A stretch of DNA of 64,000 bases from Pseudoxanthomonas sp. CF385 (lineage in GTDB: Bacteria; Pseudomonadota; Gammaproteobacteria; Xanthomonadales; Xanthomonadaceae). The DNA is taken from the NCBI RefSeq assembly GCF_900104255.1, contig NZ_FNKZ01000001.1, positions 1,828,001-1,892,000 on the forward strand, written 5' to 3'. Shown one piece after another: positions 1 through 8,964 of this stretch (positions within the stretch are counted from its first letter, which is position 1; each line of letters opens with the position of its first letter). The notes under the pieces are model-generated. The model made no database searches, was not told the origin of the DNA, and worked only from the letters and a program-made list of their open reading frames with translations. Made by a program: the position numbers and the translations under genes.

Positions 1-5
1 TCCGC

Positions 6-1268
<1,263 letters not shown>

Positions 1269-1277
1269 CCGCTGGCC

Positions 1278-1733
1278 TCAGGCGGACTCGGTCAGCGCGG
1301 TGAAGTCCTGTGGGCGGGCGTCCTCGCCCATATGCAGGACGGTCACCTTCCCCAGCACCAGGGCGCGCGCGACGGCCGGCGGCGCGCCCAGGGAATCGGC
1401 CACTTCCGTCAACGTTGCGCTGCGCGGCTGGCTGCGCCTGTCCACGCGACTGAACCGGAACCGGTTGTACTCGGCCCACGCGATCAGCAGCAATGCGCAC
1501 GCGACGGCCAGCACCGGGAGCGTGAACAGCAGGAACGGCTCGATGGTGTGCTCGCGCACGTAGAGTTCGAAGAACGCCGTGCGGATGCCGAGCAGCCACA
1601 GGATCAGGGTGACCAGCGGCGTCCACAGGTAGACGTACACCATCCAGAAGCCCAGGGTGACGAAGCCCCATGCTGCGCGTTGCAGGCGCGGCTGCTTCAT
1701 GGGCTTGCGGATCAAGCGCGAATCGAATTTCAT
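1278..1733 (-). CDS. pgaD: PgaD-like poly-N-acetylglucosamine synthase accessory protein
   Basis: This small inner-membrane partner of the PgaC synthase belongs to the c-di-GMP-sensing PgaCD complex in the E. coli system. The 151-residue protein has two hydrophobic helices (about residues 23-45 and 65-85) separated by a short loop, then a charged cytosolic tail, which matches PgaD topology. Its ATG overlaps the pgaC stop as ATGA, so it is the fourth and last gene of a translationally coupled operon. PgaD sequences diverge strongly, so the call rests on topology and position more than on motifs. Confidence 0.85.
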   Translation of the reverse strand: MKFDSRLIRKPMKQPRLQRAAWGFVTLGFWMVYVYLWTPLVTLILWLLGIRTAFFELYVREHTIEPFLLFTLPVLAVACALLLIAWAEYNRFRFSRVDRRSQPRSATLTEVADSLGAPPAVARALVLGKVTVLHMGEDARPQDFTALTESA

Positions 1734-2980
1734 CGTATCCCCCGGTCAGGGCTGACCCATGTGGCGCGTCCGCGCCGGCGACGCATCAGCGTCTTCGGCA
1801 CCGCCACGACGGTGGTGAACAGGCTCAGCATCCAGTACGCCATCGGGTACCAGATCATCCAGAAATAGTTGCGGCCCACCGCGGTCTCGTAACGGCGGTC
1901 GATGACGATGCTGCTGGCGAACTGCAGCATGCAGATCAGGGCCAGGATCACGCCGTGCCAGGACGGCAGCAGGGTGTGCACGTACAGCCCGGGCGGCATC
2001 TGCACGAACTTGCCCAGCAGCCAGAGCACCATGATGAGCAGCATGGTGTACGCCCAGACCACGCTGAGCAGGTATTCGACCAGCACCGCCCACATCCGGC
2101 GCTTGCGCCAGGTGAACATGTCCACGCTGTGGCGGATCAGGACTTCGACGCCGCCCTGCGCCCAGCGCAGGCGCTGGCGCCACAGGCCCTTGAGGGTTTC
2201 CGGCATCAGGATGAAGCACAGCGCGTTGGGCTCGTAGCGGATATCCCAATGGTCGAGCTGCAGGCGCCAGCTGATGTCGATGTCCTCGGTCACCATGTCG
2301 TCGGCCCAGTAGCCGATGCGGTGCAGGGCGGTGCGGCGGAAGCCGCTGATCACGCCCGACACGGTGAAGATCCGGCCGTAGACGCGTTGTGCGCGCTTGA
2401 TCATGCCAATGATCGACGAGAACTCGCCCACCTGCAGACGGCCGAGCAGCGTGGAGCGGTTGCGGATGCGCGGATTGCCGGTCACCGCGCCCACGCGGGG
2501 GCCGGACGTCAGGTGCCAGATCATCCAGTGGGTGGCGTATTCGTCGAGCAGCGCATCGCCGTCGATGCAGACGAGGTATTCGCTGCGTGCGGCCAGGGCG
2601 CCCATGCGCAGCGCGTTCGCCTTGCCCAGGTTGCGGTCCAGGTGGATCACGCGCAGGCGCGGGTGCTTCGCCGCCAAGGCGTTCAGTCGGTCGCCGGTGT
2701 CGTCGCGGCTGCCGTCGTTGATGGCGATCACCTCGAAGTCCGGATACTGCTGGGCGAGCGCGCCGCCGATCGTGTCCTCGACGTTGTCGCCCTCGTTGTG
2801 GCACGGGATCAGCAGCGTGGCGAACGGCATCACCGCCATCGGCGGCGGCTCGTTGCGCGGGCGCGCGTGCCGTTCGCGGCGGAAGTAGTAATAGAGCCCA
2901 CCGGACATCCAGAAGAAGGACATCACGATCGGATACAGGAACGCGAACTGGAACAGCGTCTCGAGGTACGTGCCCATCAT
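1730..2980 (-). CDS. pgaC: poly-beta-1,6-N-acetylglucosamine synthase (GT2)
   Basis: This processive family-2 glycosyltransferase polymerises UDP-GlcNAc into PNAG at the inner membrane. The 416-residue protein has an N-terminal membrane helix, then the GT2 core with PCHNEGDN, INDGSRDD, DGD near residue 141, TED near 229 and QRLRW near 272 (nucleotide-binding, metal-binding, catalytic-base and product-binding motifs), followed by several C-terminal membrane helices. The reading frame extends further upstream, but the start at 2980 is chosen because its ATG forms an ATGA overlap with the pgaB stop and gives the normal family length. A second ATG follows immediately. Confidence 0.95.
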   Translation of the reverse strand: MMGTYLETLFQFAFLYPIVMSFFWMSGGLYYYFRRERHARPRNEPPPMAVMPFATLLIPCHNEGDNVEDTIGGALAQQYPDFEVIAINDGSRDDTGDRLNALAAKHPRLRVIHLDRNLGKANALRMGALAARSEYLVCIDGDALLDEYATHWMIWHLTSGPRVGAVTGNPRIRNRSTLLGRLQVGEFSSIIGMIKRAQRVYGRIFTVSGVISGFRRTALHRIGYWADDMVTEDIDISWRLQLDHWDIRYEPNALCFILMPETLKGLWRQRLRWAQGGVEVLIRHSVDMFTWRKRRMWAVLVEYLLSVVWAYTMLLIMVLWLLGKFVQMPPGLYVHTLLPSWHGVILALICMLQFASSIVIDRRYETAVGRNYFWMIWYPMAYWMLSLFTTVVAVPKTLMRRRRGRATWVSPDRGIR

Positions 2981-4887
2981 CGTTCCTCGTACGGGAAGCT
3001 GCGCGCCGACAGGCTGCCGCGCACGTCGGGCAGGCGCGGCTGGTCGCCGATGAAGTCGTCCGGGTACCAGCCGAGGTGGCGCACGCCATCCGCCTGCAAC
3101 TGGCGGACCAGGGCCTGCAGGGTCTCGCCCGGGATCGGCGTGTTGGTCCGCCAATCGCGCGTCTGCAGTTCGAACAGGGTCTTGTTGAACGACGGATCGT
3201 GGGCGCGCACCGCATCGGCCAGTTCGCGCATCCAGGCGGCGGGACGGCGATGCTCGCCTTCCATCCACGGCATCGCCATCAGAGCGGTGTAGTCGTAGGC
3301 GGTGAGGAACGTGTCCAGGCGCTGGCCGAACCATTGCTGGCTCTCCGGTTCCAGCACCGTGCGTGCGTACAGGTTGCGGACGGTGAGCAGCTTGGGGCGC
3401 CAGCGCTCGGCGGAGCGCTTCAGCTCGAGGGTGAAGTCCACCAGCAGCTGCGCGCGCGCATCGGCATCGCCGACGGCAGGCACTTCGTCGTCGCGCAGGT
3501 AGGCGTCATCGTGGAACAGCAGGCCTTCGAAGTAACTGGCGATCGCGAGGTCTTCGTAGATGTCGCTCACCATCGCGCGGACGCGGGGATTGCTCGGATC
3601 CAGGCGGAAGATGTCGCCCTTGCGCTCCGGCAGGGCGAGAGCCCGTCGCTGCGCCGGATCGGCAGGTTCGAAGCCCAGGACCGGCAGCCAGGCGAGCACC
3701 TTGACGCCCGCGCGCGTGCGCAGCTGCCACGCCACGCGGTTGAAGAGGTCGGCGCGCACCGGCAGGTGCCGGTTCGGGAAATACAGCGCATCCGCGGAGC
3801 CATTGCCATCGGGATCGGCGAAGGCCTGCAGGAACACGTGGGTGGGGCCGATCCGCTTGACCCGCTCCAGCAGCACGTCGAGATTGCGGTTCAGCTGTGC
3901 AGGATCCGCATCGTAGACATAGTCCAGGTCGACCTGCATGGCGCGCACGCCGGTCACGTTCTCGTCGCGTCGCAGCTCGTAGGCCAGGTCGTTGACGCTC
4001 GGGTTGTCGCTGAGCAGCAGGCGCGCCAGACCGTGCAGATCGTTGCCCAGCGGCTGCTCACGGCCTTCCAGATCGAACGACACCGTCATGCCGAGGGTTT
4101 CGGCAATGCCGTTGCTGATGCTGTTGTACGCGGCATACGGCCAGACGATCGCGCGCGGCCGCACGCCAAGCTCGCGCTGGAGCAGGTCGGCACTGGTCTT
4201 CAGGTCGGCCTGGATGCGGGCGCGGTAGTCGGCTTCGGTCTCGTAGTGGTGCGCGCCGGCATCGTAGCGGCGGGTGATGGCCGCCGGCGTCATGTTGCCC
4301 TGCGGGTTCGACTGCACGCCGTGGTGCAGGTCGTGGCTGTGCGACGCGATTTCGACCAGGCCGGTGGCCTGCATTTCGCGAAGTTGCGCCCAGGTCAGGA
4401 AATCGTCGCGCGTGAACATGCGCGGGCCGTAATCGACCTGGCGATCCTTGGGCAGCTCCACCCAATCGGTCACCACCGCCACCAGCGCGGGGTAGCCATA
4501 CGCGCGCAGCAGCGGAAACGCATGCGTGTACACGCTGCGGAGGCCGTCATCGAAGGTGAGCAGTACGGCTTTCTCCGGCAGCGCACGTTCGCCGCGGGAG
4601 GCGGCCATCACGTCGCCCAGGCTGACCGGGTGATAGCCATGGCCCGACAGCCAGTCGAGGTGGGCCGCGAAGTTCTGTGCGCTGACCGCGTAACCGTCCG
4701 GATCGCCCTTGCGGGCGACGTCGTCGCGGATGTCGTGGTAGCTCAGGACCAGCAGGCGGTTGCCGCCCACTTGGAGCGTACTGGCGCCCACGCCGGCACC
4801 GGCCGCGAAGGCCACGAAGGGCGATGCGGCGACCAGGGCGAGACAGGCGCGCAGCACGAGTGCGAACAGGATGCGCGTCATGGTCAT
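2977..4887 (-). CDS. pgaB: PNAG N-deacetylase / glycoside hydrolase PgaB
   Basis: This periplasmic two-domain enzyme partly de-N-acetylates PNAG before export. A signal peptide (about residues 1-27) has no lipobox cysteine, unlike the lipidated E. coli PgaB. The polysaccharide deacetylase (NodB) domain follows, with YHDI, LTFDDG near residue 112 and the zinc-ligand segment SHSHDLHH. The C-terminal domain from about residue 315 (QVDLDYVYDAD, THVFLQAFADPDG) matches the GH153-type hydrolase half of PgaB. The 636-residue length fits. The chosen ATG overlaps the pgaA stop as ATGA; a second ATG two codons later would also serve. Confidence 0.94.
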   Translation of the reverse strand: MTMTRILFALVLRACLALVAASPFVAFAAGAGVGASTLQVGGNRLLVLSYHDIRDDVARKGDPDGYAVSAQNFAAHLDWLSGHGYHPVSLGDVMAASRGERALPEKAVLLTFDDGLRSVYTHAFPLLRAYGYPALVAVVTDWVELPKDRQVDYGPRMFTRDDFLTWAQLREMQATGLVEIASHSHDLHHGVQSNPQGNMTPAAITRRYDAGAHHYETEADYRARIQADLKTSADLLQRELGVRPRAIVWPYAAYNSISNGIAETLGMTVSFDLEGREQPLGNDLHGLARLLLSDNPSVNDLAYELRRDENVTGVRAMQVDLDYVYDADPAQLNRNLDVLLERVKRIGPTHVFLQAFADPDGNGSADALYFPNRHLPVRADLFNRVAWQLRTRAGVKVLAWLPVLGFEPADPAQRRALALPERKGDIFRLDPSNPRVRAMVSDIYEDLAIASYFEGLLFHDDAYLRDDEVPAVGDADARAQLLVDFTLELKRSAERWRPKLLTVRNLYARTVLEPESQQWFGQRLDTFLTAYDYTALMAMPWMEGEHRRPAAWMRELADAVRAHDPSFNKTLFELQTRDWRTNTPIPGETLQALVRQLQADGVRHLGWYPDDFIGDQPRLPDVRGSLSARSFPYEER

Positions 4888-6944
4888 TCTCCCCACCGAT
4901 ATTCGATATCCAGCGCGACGCGCTGTTCCCGCTGTCCGTCGTACACGGGACGCGACCAGGACACGCCGTAGTCCAGCAGATGACCCATGCCCAGCTTCCA
5001 CTCGTGCCGGTAGCTCGCCCGCGGTACCCAGGCGGTGCCATACCCTTCCTGCCAGTACGTGCCGGCCGTGATCTCCAGGCGCTGCCGCAGGTGGCGTTCG
5101 TAGCGGCGCCACGCGATATGGTCGAGGCGCACGCCGCCATTGAAAGCGTGGTCGCTGGAAGGATTGAAGTACGGCGCATCGTCCCGGCTGCCGCGGGACG
5201 CATACGCGTCGCCGATCACGTCGACCAGCAGGTGCGGCCGGGTGATCCATCGGCGCTGGCCGACGAGACCCAATTCCTGGCGCCGGTTGCCGTCGTCGTA
5301 GTCCCAATGCTTGTAGCGAAGACCCAGCTGACCCTGCTCGGAAGGCGTCCACGTCACCGCCGCCTGCCACGCGTCTGCGCCGATCCCGCTGCGTCGCGCC
5401 TGCAACGAGGCCTCCGGGTCCGCGTGGAATGCCGCGGCGCTGGCAGACCAGGTGTCGCTGAAACGCCAGCCCGCCTGCAGACCGAACGCCGTGTCGTCGA
5501 GATAGCGATCGTCCGGCCGCAGGGCCTGCGCCTCCAGCGAGAGGCGATCGTGCACGTAGCGCAGGCCCATGCCGGCGTAACGACCATGGACGCGCTCGCC
5601 TTGGAAGTCCGCCCACGCGTCGCTGGCCTGTGCCGTGATGCGCCAGCGATCGCCCAGCAGCGGGCTCTCCACGGAGAGGCCGTATTCGCCATCGCGATTG
5701 CCGAGCGGCGACGCGGTGTTGCCGTTGCCTGTGGCATCGCTGCGGCCGGTGGCCGCCCACGCGCGTCCGTGCCAGCCCTGGCGCGCATCCCAGTAGCGCT
5801 CGAGCCGGCGGACATGGGTATTGCCGGGGTATTGCTGGATCAGTCCGTCACGGAGCATCCGCGCCTCTTCGACACGGTCGAGCGACAACAGCGACTCGGT
5901 CGCTCCGATGCGGGCTTCGGTGCTGCGCGGATCCAGGGTCATCGCCATGCGCTGCCGTTCGAGCGCGCGCTCGGTCCAGCCGCGCATGCTGAAGACCGAG
6001 CCGAGGCGCGACTGGAGACCGGCATTGTTGGGCGCCAGCGCGACGAGCGCCTGCAGCGCCGTTTCCGCTTCGCGAAGTCGGTTGCCGTACGCGGTCACCA
6101 TCGCGTGGTTCGTGTCGGCTTCGAATCGTTGCCAGTTCTGGTGGCCACGACGCGCGCCCGCGGCACGGGGCCAGGGTTCGTTCGCCTTGGCCAGCGCTTC
6201 GAGCAGCGTCAGGGCGCGGTCATGCTGCTCCGACTCGAGGTAGGCGTAGGCGAGCAGTAATTGGATGTCGAACTCGCCCGGCATCTCCTTCAGGGAGGCT
6301 TCAAGCGCCGCGGCCGCTTCTTCGGGGTGACGGGTCGCTAGCAGCGAATCGCCGACCTTCGCCAGGGCATAGGGCGGCACGCGCACGCCGTCGGCCTGCA
6401 GGGCACGGTAGGCGGCGACCACCTCCTCGTGCTTCTCGAGCGTGTTGAGGATGATCAGCGTGTCCAGCCGCGCGCGCGTCGCGTCGACGCGTTCGGCCGG
6501 CGTCAGGCGTGCGAGATGCTCGGCCATCGCGCGCTCGGCGAGCCGCATCTCGTCGAGCCGCGACGAGGTCTCCTGTGCATACAGGCCGCCCCACACGATC
6601 AGGCGCGCCAGGCGATCGCTCTCCAGGCGATTCGCCTGCGCTTCGGTGAATGCCTGGGGCCGCTCGCTGTAGAGCTGCCAGGCGCGCTGGGCGTTGCCCA
6701 GGTCGGCCAGCGTCAGTGCGCGCAGCCGGTAAGCCTCGTCATCGCTGGACCTGGCCGACAGCAAGCGCTCGTAGATCGCCAAGGCCGCGAGCCACTGGCG
6801 TTGATCGCGCAGATGCGCGGCCTCGTCCAACTGGGCATCACGCGACGCGGGCAGCGCGTCGACGGGAGCCGCCAGGGCGGACGGGAGTTGCAGGGAAAAG
6901 CCCGAAGCGCATGCGAGGGCGAGGGGCAGCAAACGGAGTTTCAA
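4884..6944 (-). CDS. pgaA: PNAG outer-membrane porin PgaA
   Basis: PgaA is the outer-membrane secretin-like export pore for PNAG. The 686-residue protein has a clear signal peptide (about 1-25), an N-terminal half of TPR-like helical repeats (for example RDQRQWLAALAIYERLL), and a C-terminal half of alternating aromatic strands typical of a 16-stranded beta-barrel, ending in VALDIEYRWGE. It is shorter than E. coli PgaA (about 800 residues), the difference lying in the repeat region. The start is a TTG; no in-frame ATG lies close upstream, and this start gives the proper signal peptide. It is the first gene of pgaABCD, about 44 bases below the predicted sigma-54 transcription start. Confidence 0.93.
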   Translation of the reverse strand: MKLRLLPLALACASGFSLQLPSALAAPVDALPASRDAQLDEAAHLRDQRQWLAALAIYERLLSARSSDDEAYRLRALTLADLGNAQRAWQLYSERPQAFTEAQANRLESDRLARLIVWGGLYAQETSSRLDEMRLAERAMAEHLARLTPAERVDATRARLDTLIILNTLEKHEEVVAAYRALQADGVRVPPYALAKVGDSLLATRHPEEAAAALEASLKEMPGEFDIQLLLAYAYLESEQHDRALTLLEALAKANEPWPRAAGARRGHQNWQRFEADTNHAMVTAYGNRLREAETALQALVALAPNNAGLQSRLGSVFSMRGWTERALERQRMAMTLDPRSTEARIGATESLLSLDRVEEARMLRDGLIQQYPGNTHVRRLERYWDARQGWHGRAWAATGRSDATGNGNTASPLGNRDGEYGLSVESPLLGDRWRITAQASDAWADFQGERVHGRYAGMGLRYVHDRLSLEAQALRPDDRYLDDTAFGLQAGWRFSDTWSASAAAFHADPEASLQARRSGIGADAWQAAVTWTPSEQGQLGLRYKHWDYDDGNRRQELGLVGQRRWITRPHLLVDVIGDAYASRGSRDDAPYFNPSSDHAFNGGVRLDHIAWRRYERHLRQRLEITAGTYWQEGYGTAWVPRASYRHEWKLGMGHLLDYGVSWSRPVYDGQREQRVALDIEYRWGE

Positions 6945-6998
6945 GAGCGGGCCTGACGTACGGGCGCGGGGGACGCGATCCTTCAGGGACTGTCTTAA

Positions 6999-7014
6999 GC
7001 AAAAACTCTGCCAA
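6999..7014 (-). promoter_or_regulatory. candidate sigma-54 (RpoN) promoter of pgaABCD
   Basis: On the minus strand this reads TTGGCAGAGTTTTTGC. The RpoN consensus is TGGCAC-N5-TTGCW; the GG (-24) and GC (-12) elements are both present at the exact required spacing, and only one consensus base (C to G) differs. It points toward pgaA and would start transcription near 6987, leaving a leader of about 44 bases. An RpoN promoter needs an enhancer-binding protein such as a FleQ/NtrC-type activator; none is encoded here. The match is seen directly and its use is inferred. Confidence 0.7.
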
Positions 7015-7347
7015 TTCTCTAAACGGGTGTCGGGAAGGTCAGGTTTTGGTCGCGCGTGTTCATTTTTCGTAAAGATAGGTGAACCCTGACGGGCGCGAAT
7101 CTCCCCAACCGCTCATCCGGCCAGCGGCAGCGAGGGGATATGTCGCTCGGCAGGACAAACGACACGTTCCGCTGGGGGCCGGCGGCGGGCAAAGAGTGAC
7201 GCTCCGCGGCATATTTCTGTGACGGACAGCAAGTTTTCGGGCTTCCCCGAGTTGAGGGCAACCCGGGGGGATGACGGGAGCGGGAGGCCGTGGCGCGTGC
7301 CGCAACGCCCGAGCCGGGCTTGGGTCTGTTGCCGGAAACCGGGCAAC

Positions 7348-7380
7348 AAAAAACCCGGGAAACTTTCGTTTCCCGGGTTT
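7348..7380 (-). terminator. intrinsic terminator of tRNA-Pro
   Basis: A perfect 13-base stem (AAACCCGGGAAAC and its complement) with a four-base loop is followed on the minus strand by a six-T run. It begins a few bases beyond the tRNA CCA end, so it terminates the tRNA transcript and shields the pga promoter region. Confidence 0.9.
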
Positions 7381-7387
7381 CATGTGT

Positions 7388-7464
<77 letters not shown>

Positions 7465-7544
7465 TGAGCCGCGCATTGTATGCAGTCGTCGCGCGTGCGG
7501 CAATAGGGCGAGTCCTTTTCCTGTCGGTCCGGGGCCTTCCCATC

Positions 7545-7550
7545 TAGAAT
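7545..7550 (+). promoter_or_regulatory. probable -10 element of hisS
   Basis: TAGAAT matches the sigma-70 -10 consensus at five of six bases and lies 30 bases before the chosen hisS start. No good -35 element is visible at standard spacing, so the assignment is tentative. Confidence 0.4.
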
Positions 7551-7580
7551 GCGCTGTTGCCTTCTGCCGGAGTTTTTCGC

Positions 7581-8963
7581 TTGATCAAGCCCCGTACGCC
7601 GCCTGGAGTGATGGAACTGCTTCCGCGCGAGCAGATCGCCTTCCAGCGCATGCTGGACACCATCCGCCGCAACTACGAGCGCTTCGGCTTCCTGCCGGTG
7701 GAAACGCCGGTATTCGAGCTGTCCGAGACGCTGCTGACCAAGTCGGGCGGCGAAACCGAGCGGCAGGTGTACTTCGTCCAGTCCACCGGTGCGCTGGCGA
7801 AGGAGGGCGACGGCCTGCCCGAACTGGCGCTGCGTTTCGACCTGACCGTGCCGCTGGCGCGCTACGTGGCCGAACACGAGCACGAACTGACGTTCCCGTT
7901 CCGCCGCTACCAGATCCAGCGCGTCTATCGCGGCGAGCGCCAGCAACGCGGCCGCTTCCGCGAGTTCTACCAGTGCGACATCGACGTGATCGGCAAGGAC
8001 GCGCTCAGCGTGCGCTTCGATGCCGAGATCCTGGCGGTGATCCACGCCGTGTTCAGCGACCTGGGCATCGGCGACTTCACCATCCAGTTGAACAACCGCA
8101 AGCTGATGCGCGGCTTCTTCGAGGCGCAGGGCGTCACCGACGGCGAGCAGCAGGCGCTGGTGCTGCGCGAGGTCGACAAGCTGGACAAGCGCGGCGCCGA
8201 CTACGTGCGCGAGACGCTGACCGGCGAAGGCTTCGGGATGTCGGCCGAGGGCGTGGACCGCATCCTGGACTTCGTCGCCATGCGCAGCAGCAGCCACGCC
8301 GACGCGCTGGCCAAGCTCGACGCGCTGGGGCAGGGCAGCGAGATCTTCAACCAGGGCCTCGCTGAACTGCGCGAGGTGCTGGAGCTGGTGAAGGCGCTGG
8401 GCGTGCCGGAAGCGGCGTACTGCCTGAACTTCTCCATCGCCCGCGGCCTGGACTACTACACCGGCACGGTCTACGAGACCCAGCTGGACGGCTATCCGCA
8501 GATCGGTTCGATCTGCTCCGGCGGCCGCTACGAGGACCTGGCCAGCCACTACACCAAGTCGAAGCTGCCCGGCGTGGGCATCTCGATCGGGCTGACGCGC
8601 CTGTTCTGGCAGCTGCGCGAAGCCGGCCTGATTGCAGGCAGCGACGAGAGCAGCGTGCAGGCGATGGTCGCCCTGATGGACGAGGGCCAGTTGGCCGAAT
8701 CGCTGGACATCGCCCGTCGCCTGCGCGCGGCCGGCATCAACACCGAAGTGCAGATGGAAGGCCGCAAACTGGCCAAGCAGTTCCAGTACGCCTCGCGTGC
8801 GAGCATCCGCTTCGTGGTATTGGCGGGTGATGACGAGCGCGCGCGCGGTGCGGTGACCGTCAAGGACCTGTTGCGCGAGCAGCAGTTCGAAGTGAAGCGC
8901 GAAGACTTGGCCAGCAGCCTGAAGGTTGAGCTGGAACAGGCGCGCGCACTGGCGGGGCGCTGA
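7581..8963 (+). CDS. hisS: histidyl-tRNA synthetase
   Basis: This class II aminoacyl-tRNA synthetase charges tRNA-His with histidine. Motif 2 ([20 protein letters not shown]), the histidine-specific [25 protein letters not shown] and the C-terminal motif 3 segment [11 protein letters not shown] are all present, followed by an anticodon-binding domain from about residue 370. The start is set at TTG 7581 because GGAG lies eight bases before it and the protein then begins MIKPRTPPG; an upstream in-frame TTG at 7557 lacks such a site. At 460 residues it is slightly longer than E. coli HisS (424). Its stop precedes the next ATG by one base. Confidence 0.96.
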   Translation: MIKPRTPPGVMELLPREQIAFQRMLDTIRRNYERFGFLPVETPVFELSETLLTKSGGETERQVYFVQSTGALAKEGDGLPELALRFDLTVPLARYVAEHEHELTFPFRRYQIQRVYRGERQQRGRFREFYQCDIDVIGKDALSVRFDAEILAVIHAVFSDLGIGDFTIQLNNRKLMRGFFEAQGVTDGEQQALVLREVDKLDKRGADYVRETLTGEGFGMSAEGVDRILDFVAMRSSSHADALAKLDALGQGSEIFNQGLAELREVLELVKALGVPEAAYCLNFSIARGLDYYTGTVYETQLDGYPQIGSICSGGRYEDLASHYTKSKLPGVGISIGLTRLFWQLREAGLIAGSDESSVQAMVALMDEGQLAESLDIARRLRAAGINTEVQMEGRKLAKQFQYASRASIRFVVLAGDDERARGAVTVKDLLREQQFEVKREDLASSLKVELEQARALAGR

Positions 8964-8964
8964 C

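Larger units (their letters stand above)
6945..7387. other. 443-bp intergenic region upstream of pgaA
   Basis: This is the only stretch over 300 bases without a gene. It holds the pgaA leader, the sigma-54-like promoter at 6999-7014 and the tRNA terminator at 7348-7380. The 330 bases between them contain no convincing coding frame. They are the natural place for an enhancer-binding-protein site, but I could not pick out a strong palindrome by eye. Confidence 0.6.

Noticed and set aside
1670..4971. Long plus-strand open frames (about 540 and 631 codons) across pgaB and pgaC
   Set aside because: They lie antisense to well-supported pga genes, have His/Arg/Gln-rich composition with no domain, and are typical of antisense frames in high-GC coding DNA.
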